A stretch of DNA of 64,000 bases. Source: Clavulina sp. PMI_390. Lineage: Eukaryota > Basidiomycota > Agaricomycetes > Cantharellales > Hydnaceae. Of this stretch, positions 34,328 to 45,692 are shown in pieces. The DNA lies in assembly GCA_015039315.1 (NCBI GenBank), contig WIDE01000018.1:107788-171787 (forward strand), given 5' to 3'. The notes under the pieces were generated by a model that was not told where the DNA came from, did no database searches, and saw only the letters and a list, made by a program, of their open reading frames with translations. Positions within the stretch are counted from its first letter, which is position 1; each line of letters opens with the position of its first letter. The position numbers and the translations under genes are program-made.

Positions 34328-35517
34328 CTAGAATACTGCCTTTCGTTTTCGGCCAGTGAATTTTGAATCTCGCGGTACTGTTTCTTTGCCTCGTTGACGA
34401 TACAACTAATATTTGACTGGTCAGTGCGACAGGATGGGGTAGTGAATGAGAACCAACTTGCCTCTTTCTTCCGAAGGATCCAGTCCTTTGCGCTTTCTTT
34501 TGGGTGCTTCCGTTTCTTCCCTCTTGCCCCTCGTTCATTGTCGCGTGCCCTCCCCTTCTCAAACTTCGCTCTCCCGATCCCATCGTCATCCTCTTCTATG
34601 GGCTCCCCAGTGAGAGGTTGTGGCAGCTCAATCCTCTTATTGGGATTCTCCCCTCCAGTAAAGAGACACAAGAAGAACTTCTTCGCCTTTCTGGAGTTAG
34701 GGTAGTCAACGACGAGACCGCCTTGGAAGCCGGCTTTCATGGCGATGCTCATGATGAGTTCTACCTGGTCGTCGGATTGAGGATAGAATTGGAAGATGGC
34801 GCGAGCACCGCGGGTGAGTGAGGCGTGTAGGGATGTGAAGAAGCGGCTGAGACGGAAGGGAGGAGAAGATGTAGGGGAGGAAGTTTCGGCATTGCAGAGC
34901 CATTGCAGCACGGATATACTGTCCATATGGAGGATGAAGAACGTCAGAAATAGTAGCCTCGAATATAAGTATAACGAACTTCTAACCTTATCGCACCATC
35001 AAAAGATCCTGGACGGAATCCGAGACCTTGCCCGATGTCATGCAGGAATAGATCGCCCTCGACCTCTCGTTCCAGAGCAACTTCAAGCATACTGGGGGAG
35101 ATATCCATCCCCACCCATATGTGTCCTTCCTCGTCCAAGATTTCCCCACTGAGCCCAGAACCACAGCCGATATCAAGAAGCATTGCGGGTTGACCAGGTG
35201 GAAGATTCAGTAGCTCGAGTGCGCGGTCCGTCATCTGGGCCTGAATGGCCTGATTACGGGTGCTGCATGTACGCAGAAGTTCACAAAAGAAATATTCGGC
35301 CCGATGAAGTAGTTAAAGATGGTTAGCTCATATGCCACTACTAGAGGAGATCGCTTGACGGACTTGGCAGTATATTTCTTCGCCTCAGTATCATTGTACC
35401 ACTACATATGATGACGAAGAGATTAGACCATCAATTATACCAGCCAGGCTTGCAATCATTCCAAAATTCGCTCACGATTTCTGGAGGAGCTTTTAGTTCG
35501 GGCCTTGAGGACGACAT
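34328..35517 (-). CDS. BUD23: 18S rRNA (guanine-N7)-methyltransferase Bud23
   Basis: The N-terminus [14 protein letters not shown], then [12 protein letters not shown] and [20 protein letters not shown], matches Bud23. The SAM-binding motif I is [12 protein letters not shown], and the methyltransferase fold continues through [26 protein letters not shown] and [18 protein letters not shown]. The Bud23-specific C-terminus is DWILRKKE, joined to [19 protein letters not shown] and a basic end. The enzyme, with Trm112, methylates a guanine of 18S rRNA and assists 40S export. The last intron (34406-34461) has a GC donor instead of GT; the reading frame and the conserved [13 protein letters not shown] junction support it strongly. 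Roughly six exons; the middle splice sites are less certain. Confidence 0.92.
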
Positions 35518-35928
35518 GCCTGCTCGCCCAAGATTTTGCACGGTTTAGGGATTCGGCACCAACATGGTTAAACAAAGGCTTCTCTGAGTCCCCGCGACCC
35601 GATCCATTTTTGACGCCCTGAGTCACGCCAGCCGCCTTTTGAGCCAGGATGATGATGATGTATCCAAAATTGGACGAGGCTACACAATCGGATATATAGA
35701 AAGTGGCGAACTTCACTAACGAAATCGCATGTATCGAATCCGCCGAAGGATCGGAGGGGTATAGGGGAGTAACAAGAACATTGCACGTATACGCTCTAAG
35801 ATAAACACGAACAGCGCATTAGCACGACAGCTGGCCATTTTTGTTGATTGTGAGCATGATTACATGTCAGCATGAGGCGCACGCAGGTCGAGCCCGATAG
35901 ACGATGGAACATAGGCAAATACGGCCTC
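35518..35928. other. intergenic upstream of BUD23
   Basis: Both neighbours are on the minus strand: promoter of BUD23 and 3' flank of the priA-like gene. Nothing else is recognised. Confidence 0.5.
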
Positions 35929-36886
35929 TTAGTCCCCCCTCCGCTGCAGAACACCTCCAATCTGCTTGTGCAACGAGCCTATCACGGACGCCTTCCGCCT
36001 CTTTGGAACGCATTCAAACAGCGCCTCCCCGCTCTCGTGGAGCACAGCCTTGCGCTTGTATCCCTTCTTACATTGATGCACAATGCAGTGGCCCATACGA
36101 CACTCGACATCACTCACACCTGGCTTCGCAGCACAGTCTACGCCGGCAGGTAGCGCGCCAATCTCGTACGGAGATAGTCCATTGGTGTGAGGTACGATGC
36201 AGCCTCCGCAACTTTGGAGGTTGAACATGGTGTCGATGCATTGATACGGAGACACGGCAGAGTGTCCGGGCTTGGACTCAGTGGGGGACGAAGGAGAGGA
36301 AGAATAGATGCCAGGGGGTACACCACATTTAGTGACACCAAATTCGCACTGGCGGCGATCACGGGAAAGTTCAGTGGGGGACGGTTTGCGAATCTTGAGA
36401 GGTGAGTTTGGGGGACACCGGTCAGCGGGGGGGATGTAGGCGTCGTGAGGACTGATAATGAGTGCGTGAAGCGCGTCCCATACGTCTTGTATCGATGTCG
36501 CTGCTGCTGCGGTTTTCACAAGAGGGTCGGATGCAATTAAGTCTAAGAAAGAGAGGATGAGGGGGGTGAATAGCCACATTGGCACGTAAGGGGTCAAGGA
36601 AAAAAAGAAAACTAGATGCCCGCGAATCGAAACGTGGTAGTGAAACATACCAGGAAGTGCAGCTGAGCTGTTAGAGAACGCAGTCAAGGCTCATGAGTGC
36701 GACAATTCTGAACGGGGAACGCAAGGCCGAGACGTCCACGCACCAAAGGCAACCGTTCAGATGGCCATAGACCGTCCCATCGATGACCAAGTCGCCGTCA
36801 ACATTAGTGCAGGTGTCCGCGACGACGATACGGGACGAAGCAATGAGAGTGAGCAAGGGGGTCAACCTCAAGTCAAGGAAGCGCAT
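35929..36886 (-). CDS. secreted cysteine-rich priA-like protein
   Basis: Three exons. A signal peptide (MRFLDLRLTPLLTLIASSR, likely cleaved after VVA) is followed by DTCTNVDGDLVIDGTVYGH. A mid-segment LIASDPLVKTAAAATSIQD comes next, then a Cys-rich C-terminal half containing QCEFGVTKCGVPPG, YQCIDTMFNLQSCGGC, GVDCAAKPGVSDVECRMG and HCIVHQCKKGYK. These match the basidiomycete priA-like group of secreted cysteine-rich proteins first noted in fruiting bodies. The biochemical role is unknown. The small middle exon (about LCSAALP) bridges the signal peptide exon and the main exon. Confidence 0.82.
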
Positions 36887-37343
36887 TCTGCTCCAATGGG
36901 GTTCAAAAGAGTGTACAAAAAGAAGGCGGGAAGTAGACGGAGGGCAATCGTGTAACTCAAAGGCGCGATAGCTAAAGCATGCTTGGTTGTTCCTGGGCAC
37001 GCATCCGAGTTACGGTCAAGAGTCTTGGCAAAGAATTCAAATTCTCGCTGTGAAACACCAGCCCCGGCCAGGGATTAAGCTCCTTCATATCCGCCACGCA
37101 AGAGCTCCTAATTTTCCTTGCAACTTCCCTGGAGCTTTTCTAATAGTTCGAGCTTTGGTAACGAAAGAAGACGCCAAACCAGGAGCGCGCCGTTTCAGGT
37201 TGCCCTCTCGACATCAACAGAGCCAAACGCGAATCTGAGCTTCTCCTTCGTTGTTGAACCGTAAATCTACCACGCACGCCTCGTTAAAAGCCTTTCATCG
37301 ACCTCGCTAGCGACTATATCATCGACCCTAACGCGCTACTACG
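36887..37343. other. divergent promoter priA-like / MAD2
   Basis: 457 bases between opposite starts. No coding region or strong motif is recognised. Confidence 0.5.
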
Positions 37344-38283
37344 ATGTCAGCTCAGGCCACAAAGAATGCTATCACCTTGAAAGGCTCGACCGCAATTGTT
37401 ACAGAGTTCTTCAACTTTGCGATCAACAGGTGAGTTTCTCTAGGCAATCACTGTAATAGAACGACTATGTGAAGTAAAGTAGCTGACGAAGGATTCCACA
37501 CAAATCCTGACCCTCCCTATATTGATTTCCATCTCCCGCCTCATATATATTGCGCCACATTGCCGCTCTCCAGTATCCTGTATCACAGAGGTCTATACCC
37601 AGCGGGCGATTTCAAGACCGTCAAGAAGTACGGCCAACCCGTGCTTATCACGGAGGATCCAAATCTAGAAACATATCTTGCTAATATTTTGAAGCAAGTG
37701 GAAAGTGAGTCACGACCTTGCACTCGATCAACACTGAATAATTGACCCATTACACATAACCTTAGAATGGCTCATGAGCAAAGAGATTAAGAAGCTTGTC
37801 CTCATTGTTATGTCGGCAGAGACTCGTGTCGTACGCGAGCGGTGGATTTTCGATATTGTCCTCATGGAACCAGAGATATCGGCGGAAGATGAATCTGTGT
37901 ACGTGCTCAACTTCGCCATTCGTTCTCTCGCATGGAGAGAGCAGGGCTGAGTCCTAACGAAAATATCTACCCTTGATAGTCCAGCAAAGCCAGAAAAGGA
38001 GATTCGTGCAGAAATCCGCGCGATCCTCAAGCAAATTGTGGCGACGAACGCGTACATGCCCACTCTCCTCGATGACAAGTGTATCTTCGATATTCTTGCC
38101 TACACTGACGCAGAGGCAGAGATTCCTGTCGATGAATGGAAGGATACGCATGGACATCTGATCGATGCTGACAAGGTGCAGCAGGTCAAGCTGAAGAGTT
38201 TCGACACCAAACTCCACCAAATCGATGCCATGGTAGCGTATCGATACGAAGGTTCATCGGTGATGGGCAAGGAGAACATGTGA
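37344..38283 (+). CDS. MAD2: spindle assembly checkpoint protein Mad2
   Basis: A HORMA-domain protein of about 205 residues from several exons: MSAQATKNAITLKGSTAIV then EFFNFAINR; ILYHRGLYPAGDF then VKKYGQPVLIT; KWLMSKEIKKLVLIVMSAE; WIFDIVLMEP; IRAEIRAILKQIVATNAYMP; and the C-terminal safety-belt part with IDAMVAYRYEGSSVMGKE. Mad2 sits at unattached kinetochores with Mad1 and inhibits Cdc20 and the anaphase-promoting complex. The length and all landmark segments match the family. It converges with RRP3, leaving 214 bases between the two stop codons. Confidence 0.95.
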
Positions 38284-38497
38284 TGGGTTTTTGCATTCAC
38301 TTCTTTGACAAATGTTTCGGCCACCGCTATAATTTCTTGCTTTCACACTACATCTTGGATACCACTGCATGACTGGATCATTGTACAATACTCATTGGAG
38401 CGGGAGAGCAGACGTCGTCCCTAATGATATTCAAACCTACGCAAACCAAGTATTGGGAAAAACAATAGTATGAGACGCTAAACATTGCGCAATGGTT

Positions 38498-40177
38498 CTA
38501 TCGCCTCCCCCTCTTATGCACTGGCATGCCAGCCTCATGCAAATCATCATCACGATCCATGGCGTCTCGTCTTGATTCAGTTTGCTTCCTCTTCCGCTTG
38601 CCCCTCCCGTCCGTACTCTCCTTCTCATCCTTGAGCATCTTGATCGTCTCCCTCTGCGCCTCGCCAACACGCTCCATCAATCCACTCAGCCCCGCCTCAT
38701 TCACAGCATCAAACAGCGTCATCTTGACACCAGTGACGTCCTCGATACGCTGGAGCATCTCCACGTCATACTGCGTCACGAACGTGATACTCTTCCCTGC
38801 TCTCCCAGCACGCGCTGTCCTCCCCACACGATGGATGTAGTCCTTTGAGTGTTGCGGGACGTCATAGTTGATGACGACGTCTACGAGCGGGATGTCGAGT
38901 CCTCGCGAGGCGATGTCTGTTGCAACAAGCACGGTGCGGCCTCCAGACTTGAACTTGTTGAGCGCTCCTAGTCGGGCGGATTGCGTGAGTGAGCCGTGCA
39001 AAGGGATAGCAGAGATGCCAAGGATGCGAAGGAGGATAGCAAGACGCTTGGCGTCGTGTACAGTACGCGTAAAGATGATGACGGAGTTGGATGCAAGGAG
39101 GGTGAGGCAGTAGACGAGGTGGGCGTCTTTTTGTTGGAGGGGGAAGAATAGATAGTGTTGGAGAAGTGTGGAGACAGTGGTGTATCTACGGAATCAGAGT
39201 CAGTAAACCATCGATGACAGTAGTGATATACAAAAGCTACATACTTCTTCGACACTTCCACTCTCACAGGGTTCCGCAGACTCGCTCTTTGCAGCTTTTC
39301 AACTTTCGTCGACATTGTTGCTGAGAACAAGAAGGTTGTCCTTTCCTTCGGAATGACCTTCAGAATCTTGTCCAGCACAGGTCCAAAGTCCATGTCAAGG
39401 AGACGATCGGCTTCGTCCATAACAAGATATTTCAGGTTCCGGAGGCTGAATCCCTTGGTATTTTCAAGATGATCCTGGAGACGACCAGGTGTGGCGACAA
39501 TCACATGGGGCTTCTTAGAGAGTGCGACCTTTTGTTCCATTGGAGGTACACCACCGACAATCACGGCGGTTCGGACGCCGATAGCAGAGCCGAGGGCAAG
39601 GAATTGGTCTGATATCTGGACAGCAAGTTCTCTATTGAAACAAGAACACCTGATAAGTGACAATTCGATAGAGGTATCAATTGACAATACTTACCTCGTA
39701 GGAGCAAGGACGCAACAATAGAGCCCCTGAGGATCGTTCCATAACGCCTGCAGGATAGGAAGAGCAAACGCTGCGGTTTTTCCCGAGCCCTGAGATATGA
39801 AATAGCAAGACGAAAGAAAAATCAAGCAAGAAAAGATTTCAGGAGAAGCAGATATTATATAGTGAGACTCAGATGCATTTGGGTGGCGAAGAGGAATAGT
39901 GACTCACAGTCTCGGCCACTCCAATAATATCCCGCCCCTTTAGTGCGTACGGGATGGCCTTGGTCTGAATCTCACTAGGTGACTTCCACTTCATCTCTGC
40001 AACAGCATCTTGGAGAGGCTGGATGAGGTCGAGGCTCTCAAATGTTGCTGAGATCTCAGGCATAGCATCACGCCCTTTTCCTTTGGAGGAAGCATGAGAA
40101 GAATCGCTAGCTTCCGATCCTGCGTCGCTCGCGGGCGAGGCACTGCGCGAAGTCGACGCTTCTTCTGGACCAGGCAT
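38498..40177 (-). CDS. RRP3: DEAD-box RNA helicase Rrp3 (DDX47)
   Basis: The ATP-dependent RNA helicase of the Rrp3/DDX47 branch, acting in the nucleolus on 35S pre-rRNA for 18S production. An acidic Ser-rich N-terminus (about 45 residues) leads into the Q motif ([16 protein letters not shown]). Helicase motifs follow in order: GSGKTAAF (I), APTREL (Ia), [10 protein letters not shown] (Ib), [13 protein letters not shown] (II), FSATM (III), VIIFTRT (IV), [13 protein letters not shown] (V) and [11 protein letters not shown] (VI). A basic C-terminal extension ends HKRGRR. Four exons are apparent. Its first exon and 5' flank have a degenerate copy at 44296-44548. Confidence 0.95.
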
Positions 40178-40675
40178 TTTTGTTTCGGTGCCGAGAGGTC
40201 AAGGTAACAACAGAGCCAAACACCGACGCTCCTGGGCCGGAGTATCCAACGAAATAAAATGGATACACTTATAGAGGTCATTAAGTCTTATTTCTAGCGC
40301 ATTATAACTCGGAAATCTTACTTCCAAGAATCCATGGCACCCCGGTGGCGTTTGGAAAGAAAAACCGCGACCCGATCGTTCGATGACAATTCTAACTTGG
40401 ACTGTTCGCGGATCCCAACTTCGTTCGTCCCATGTGAATCTTCCAGCAAGCTTCCTAGGAGCCACGGTTGTGCTCTGCAAACTTTCAGGATTGCTCATAT
40501 AATTTCAAAAAGGTACATGACGGAGGAAAGTAAGGAGCAAACACAAAGCCTTCAGCGCAATAAACTGAGTTGTGGGATTGTGATGGCCCTAATCGGAGAC
40601 TTGAGGGACAGGAGTTGAAAATACGATGGGGTTACTCAGAAGTGACAAGAAGCTTCATTGAGACTGAGAAAGGGC
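40178..40675. other. promoter region of RRP3
   Basis: About 500 bases between two minus-strand genes. The part next to the RRP3 start (to about 40262) is duplicated at 44450-44548. Confidence 0.5.
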
Positions 40676-42777
40676 CTATTGACGAAGGAAATCGCTGAGC
40701 TGTTTCACAGAAGGTGGGGCTTGCGATCCACGCAGGGCGTCATTCACGTCATCCAGCATCTGATTGCCAGCACCGATAGGAATTCAGTGTCGTAAGAAGA
40801 GGTAACAAAATAAATCTGCATACCTCCAGGGGCAAAATTGATCCCTCGGCCGGGACGCGGGCGGCGGCTTCACAAAAATCACAGTCTGGAGGACTGGTAG
40901 GTGGTTCAGGAGTATTAGAACCTCCAGTGAGCTGGGTTGTACGAATAGGAGGGGGTCGAGGCGGAGCACCAATCGACAGAGCATTGTCAAGACCAGCAGC
41001 TGCCATAGTATTCTGCAAAGAGGTGAGGTTTTATCCATGTCCATCGGAATTGAAGCACTCACTCTCCATGGTTCGGCTTATTTGCGAATTTATGGGATGG
41101 CAGCCACAATTGTTGGAACAATAAGTAAAATATTCATTAGATAAGTCAGAAGAACATACGAGCAACCGGGGCGTGCAGATCAATTGAGCGATGATTCAAA
41201 AATATTCCAATCATGTCTTGCATTTGGGCTCTGATGAGGTCGTCAATTACGACGTAAGTAGAACCGTTGAACAATGGAATACTGACTTGTAATTGTGGCT
41301 CTGAAGTTGGTGGGTATGCCACACCAGATCCACGATGTAAGTTGGAGACACTTTTGGGAGGTTTGGGAGCAACTGCAGCTTGATGAATGAGCGGTATGCA
41401 AAGATACCTTCCACCAGCTCATTCGTCTCACTTCCTTGGAGTATTGCGGTGCGATACATGCCTCGATTCTCGGATTTTTGGGCGAATCCGCCCTGAGAGA
41501 AAGCCTGACATCGCACGAAATACGGATCAGGGTTGAAAACCTCGGGACGTAAAAAAGAAACCTGGATACCTTGTAAACAAGGTCGACCGAAAAGCGAGAG
41601 GGTTGCATATATGGTCCAAGTAGGCGGTCGATCCTATAATAGGCCGTAAATCGCCGGCAAGATCGTGTTATTCCAAGCGGGACTTACTTTGTCTTTTGAA
41701 TTCTGCTCGAGGAATCCTCAAAAATGCGACGACGCGCCTCACCCATATCCCAAGAGAGCTTATCACCCAGGTGGTCTGTAGGATCACCCAAACTTTTAAC
41801 AACCTCAGCAGCAATGGCAGAACCTGCCTTCGTATCTGCGTCGCCATTGCCCCTCAGGACGGTGCAGCTGAACGGGATGATGAGTAGTTGAGAGGACAGG
41901 GTGACGAGATAACAATACTCACGCAAGAAAAGCTTGGTCGGATCCTTGTACAGCAATCAAATCGTTCACCAATTTCTTCATACATAGGGCGCTTGTCGTG
42001 ATATTGAACTGACACTTGGTGCAGGTATGGTTGAAGCCCTTTTCCGCATATCCCGTTCCCGTAGCGGACGGAGTCGTGGTCTGGGTCCAAGCGACGACAT
42101 TGAGCTCGTCGCATCGGGGACAGGTCACTTGAGGGAGATGGTTATCAGCCTCGATCTGAAACGGAAGGCCAGTGGCCGTCTCCCAGCTACGGATCTGAGT
42201 CTCGGAGGCAATGAAGTCGGCCTCCGAGTTCACGAGATCCTTCTGATTGGCTGAATTAGTAGTTGTTGAATAGAGCGTACGCAGAAGTGAGACAAACCAT
42301 ATGATCAAGCGGAAACTCTGGAAGCTTGGAAAGTGTGGGAACGTGATAGCTCATGTCCTCATCAAAGCCCCACGGCGAGAGCAAATATGCATGCAGAATA
42401 CTGAGAACATCCAGTGGCGGTACCTCCTCCACCGAAAACGGAGCAGCGCTCTTTCTGTTTGCGATTACCTTGTCCAACCAGACCTCAAAGCGAGCCAAGG
42501 CTTTGTGTAGGAACACGCGGATGGCAGGAGCCGGGGCCTTGAAACGATCACCAGCTTCTTTCGCCACGATATCCGGGGTGACAGAGGCGAGCTGCTTGTA
42601 AACCGCGTGGTAGAACTTGAGGTAGTTCTGGATAACCTGCGGCGAGAATGAGGAGGCATAGCGGGAGAACTTATCTCCAAACTGGTTCAGGAGCAATCGT
42701 TGCTCGTCACTGAACGGGATGGCCGCTTCGTCGACCGAAGGCACTGGGTGACTGTCATGTTCAGCTGCTGACGACAT
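40676..42777 (-). CDS. GRDP-like protein (PF07173 family)
   Basis: A multi-exon gene of roughly 580-620 residues. Recognisable family pieces are the first WHAHxL-like motif, here LDVLSILHAYLLSPWGFDED, and the second, canonical one in YIVDLVWHTHQLQSHNY. Between them are a zinc-ribbon-like segment (CPRCDELNVVAW and CTKCQFNITTSALC) and RIDRLLGPYMQPSRFSVDLV. The C-terminus ends VKQLSDFLRQ after a proline-rich stretch. The glycine-rich-domain-like family has no settled biochemical function in fungi. The start is placed at MSSAAEHD because a TATAAATA box overlaps an upstream in-frame ATG at 42861 and a CT-rich leader lies between; the longer form would add 28 residues. Confidence 0.82.
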
Positions 42778-42860
42778 GCTGGATTCGACGATGGGGAAGG
42801 AGGCTGCTAGAGGCTGGGTTTGAGAATTTATTGTGGGGCCAGAGAGGTGGGGGTAAGTCA

Positions 42861-42868
42861 TATTTATA
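42861..42868 (-). promoter_or_regulatory. TATA box of GRDP-like gene
   Basis: TATAAATA on the minus strand, 84 bases before the chosen ATG at 42777, followed by a pyrimidine-rich leader. It overlaps the alternative upstream ATG, which argues against that start. Confidence 0.55.
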
Positions 42869-44295
42869 CGTTCTCTGGTTCAACCCTGAGGCACGCAGAA
42901 GCGGGCGGACTAGGTATGAGGTGCCTTTTGTTCACTAATGTGATTGCGGGGGAAACCGTCCGAGAGCAGCACTCGCAGTAGCTCAGGAGAGATCATGCCG
43001 CGTATCAAATGCCTTGCTCGACTCAAGCCTGTGGCCTGAAATTGAGCGAAAAAAATCTCTATTTGATAACTGTATGAATGACCTCTGGCCGGAAGCCACC
43101 TGAGCCCGAGAGATATACAAAGTCAGCTCAAGAAAGCTTTGGGGAGGTGGAAACGCTCAGCGTGGCCCATCTCACCAGATAATTTTGGATCCAAGCCGAT
43201 CTGAGCCGACCTGGCAAGTAGGTCTCAATGATACGCCCCATCGCAGTTGCAAAACCAACACTTTTCTTTTGCATATCTGATACAATCTCAAATTTTGGAG
43301 AATGTTTTCCGTTCCTCTGCCGAGGGCCTGGATGGTTGCAGCGGGCCGTTGGTAATAAGAGAACGAACGCTTACAAACAAATAAGCTTTAGGCTCCCTTT
43401 GCATATTGGGGAAGGTCTCCACGTGGAGAAGTTTGGCATAATCGGAAAGTTGAGACGGTGAGAGAGCTGGTGAGGGCACACTATCCAGCAAGTTCGAGTG
43501 AGATCCCTCGTTCAGTCATTCAAGCTCATAAATAGTGAGTCAACATAGGCAGAACCAGGCTTATTGTGACTTTGCCAATGAAAGCCTGACGCGAACCGTT
43601 TCAGTCAACTTGACCCAAGACCTAGATCCTATTGAAGTTTATTGTCGCGGTCTTAGGTGATGCATAAAGGTCCCTTTTGAGAGCAGAAGTTCTCGGCTGA
43701 TCGGGTCCTAAGCCTCTGCTGCTCGCATTGATAATGGCATACAAGTGGAATAGAATGAGATTAGCTGACAGGCAATAAGGAGTTACGACTCCTGACTTCC
43801 TTCACACCTCTGCTAGCTAGGCCACAAAAGGGTCTTGACGGATTGCGGGCTTGGCCTGCCTGTGGGATGGCCGCGAGATGTTTGGGCGACTGCTCGGCTC
43901 CGATTCTGGACCAAAAAAGCCAAGCTATGTCCAAAAACGCGAGTCCGTGTACACCCCTGTATTCTCAAGCACACGAGAAGGCCTTTCTGCTCTTTTCTTT
44001 GGACATCAGATGTACAATGTACCAGGCTCGGCTGTGTCCTCCACAGGTTCTGTGAATCAACTCAGTCCACGTGAACGGCGCTTAGCACGTTTGTTTTGGC
44101 GAACTTCAAAACTTCTTCTACCACTTGCCCTACTGCAGCCGACACTGACGCGCGGGAACTTGCAAGGAATACTGGCGTGCAAACCATCAGGATTTGCGTG
44201 GTGGTCTGCAACCCCCACTCAGGTACAAAATGGACCAGGCCTTCTATAGTGAAAGCGTCTGGGTCAGTGGTAAGCGTAAACAAGAAGGCCAGGGA
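42869..44295. other. 1.4 kb intergenic region
   Basis: It lies between the divergent GRDP-like and NAC-alpha genes. Open frames up to about 130 codons near 43,850-44,250 show no recognisable motif. No transposon end or RNA gene is seen. Confidence 0.5.
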
Positions 44296-44548
44296 ACGAG
44301 GCGAGATCGAGAGTATCAGAGGTGGCCGAGATCTCGGGGATAGCATCACGACTTTTTACTTTATATCAAGTATGAGAGGCGCTTGCTTCCGATCCTGCGT
44401 TACTCTCGGGAGAGGTACTACATGAAGTCGACGCTTCTTCCAGAGCAGGCATTTCTGGTTCGGTGCTGAGACGCCACGGTAACAATAGAGCCAAACACCG
44501 ACGCTCCTGGGCTGGAGTATTTGTAGATATCTAACGAAATAGAATAAA
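44296..44548 (-). pseudogene. truncated duplicate of RRP3 5' end
   Basis: Imperfect copy of 40020-40262, covering about 85 bases of RRP3 upstream sequence and the first 45-50 codons. The upstream part is best kept: AGCCAAACACCGACGCTCCT is identical in both copies. The start codon (44452-44450) remains, but the frame carries several substitutions and indels and stops after about 28 codons. No helicase domain was copied, so it cannot encode the enzyme. It is separated from its source by the GRDP-like gene. Confidence 0.8.
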
Positions 44549-44798
44549 CATTCAAAGATTGGCTCGAAGCAAGTAGTATGGGCCTGAAGAAATATAGTGT
44601 GAGAAGGCTTCATGGGATCGACTATATCCATCGGAGTTGTTTGTCCCAGTTGTTGCTCACGTGATACGTCCAAAAAGCATCCCCAAAGTGCGTAGTTCTT
44701 GTGTAGCGTTGGTTTCTAATTCATCACTAACAAGAGCTCTCATTTTATTCTGAATGTTACTCTGGGGCCATTTGGGGTGTTGTTCTGTGCAATGATAG

Positions 44799-45692
44799 AT
44801 GTCTGCCACGATCGAAGAAATCACCTCTGACCACGAGCACGAGCATGAGCATGAGCACGACCATGACCATGACCATGATCATGATCACGATCATGAGGGT
44901 GCCGGAGATGCTGGCTCTGACGGAGAGGGAGATGGCAAGTTTGACCAGATCCAGTCCCGTGCTGAGCGCAAGGCTCGCAAGGCGCTTCTAGGCCTTGGGC
45001 TCAAGAAGATTTCTGGCATCAACCGTGTCGTGTTCAAGCGGTCCAAGGGCGTGCGTATTTTATTCTCTTTCAACGTGCTAGGCATTATACTAGGCTTTGC
45101 GAGCTGATCATTTGCTTGTTTGAACCCTTCCCATGCTTTACTCTCACTGTTCGCCCAACATGTCTGCTGCTCTTCGAATCCTATGTCCGGCTCACCCTCG
45201 CATTTCCCATATATCTTGGATTCATCAAATAGTTCTTGTTCACCATCACCAACCCCGACGTGTACAAGTCGTCCAACAGCGAGTGCTACATTGTCTTTGG
45301 TGAGGCCAAGACTGAGGATGCGAACGCCAACGCCGCTGCACTGAACGCTGTCGCTGCCGGTGCCGACCATGCTGGGCACGATCACTCTGGCCACAACCAC
45401 GATCACGACCATGATCATGATCATGACCATGACCACGATGATGTCCCTCCATTGGAAGAGGCAGAGGATGATGGGCCCGTTGATGAGACTGGCATTGACG
45501 AGAAGGACATTGAGCTCGTCATGCAACAGGTGAACTGCAGCCGCTCAAAGGCGGTTCGGGCGCTAAAAGAAAGCAATGGGGATGTGATCAATGCTAGTGC
45601 GTATCGAGTTTTGTTGTTGGTTTTTGTGCTTGTTCGACACTCAATCTCATGTCTGTTCTTTTGCCTCCTCAGTTATGGCTGCAAACGAGTAG
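44799..45692 (+). CDS. EGD2: nascent polypeptide-associated complex subunit alpha
   Basis: Three exons. The N-terminus MSATIEEITSDHE runs into a His/Asp/Glu repeat. The NAC domain follows (SRAERKARKALLGLGLKKIS, GINRVVFKRSKG, FLFTITNPDVYKSSNSECYI then VFGEAK), then a second His/Asp repeat. The UBA domain closes the protein (ETGIDEKDIELVMQQVNCSR, SKAVRALKESNGDVINAIMA then ANE). NAC-alpha dimerises with NAC-beta (EGD1/BTT1, not in this window) and binds nascent chains at the ribosomal exit tunnel, regulating signal-recognition-particle access. The first intron is about 185 nt and long for this window. The two charged repeats are unusual additions, listed separately. Confidence 0.94.
44829..44897 (+). 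repeat. His-Glu/His-Asp tract, N-terminal in NAC-alpha
   Basis: Twenty-three codons alternating His with Glu then Asp (11 His). It is built from CACGAG, CATGAG, GACCAT and GATCAC hexanucleotides, so codon variation is present and the tract is not a pure microsatellite. Confidence 0.9.
45377..45442 (+). repeat. second His-Asp tract, between NAC and UBA domains
   Basis: Twenty-two codons, mainly His-Asp alternation with a GHNH interruption near its start. It resembles the N-terminal tract but lies in a different exon. Confidence 0.9.

Noticed and set aside
42778..42861. Upstream start adding 28 residues to the GRDP-like protein
   Set aside because: That ATG overlaps a TATAAATA box and the added residues look like a CT-rich leader.
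43835..44249. Overlapping plus-strand frames as a gene
   Set aside because: No recognisable motif or splice structure; composition resembles non-coding neighbours.
44891..45526. 211-codon minus-strand frame opposite NAC-alpha
   Set aside because: It is the antisense shadow of the His-Asp repeats; the MVMIMIMVV run is a product of the repeat.
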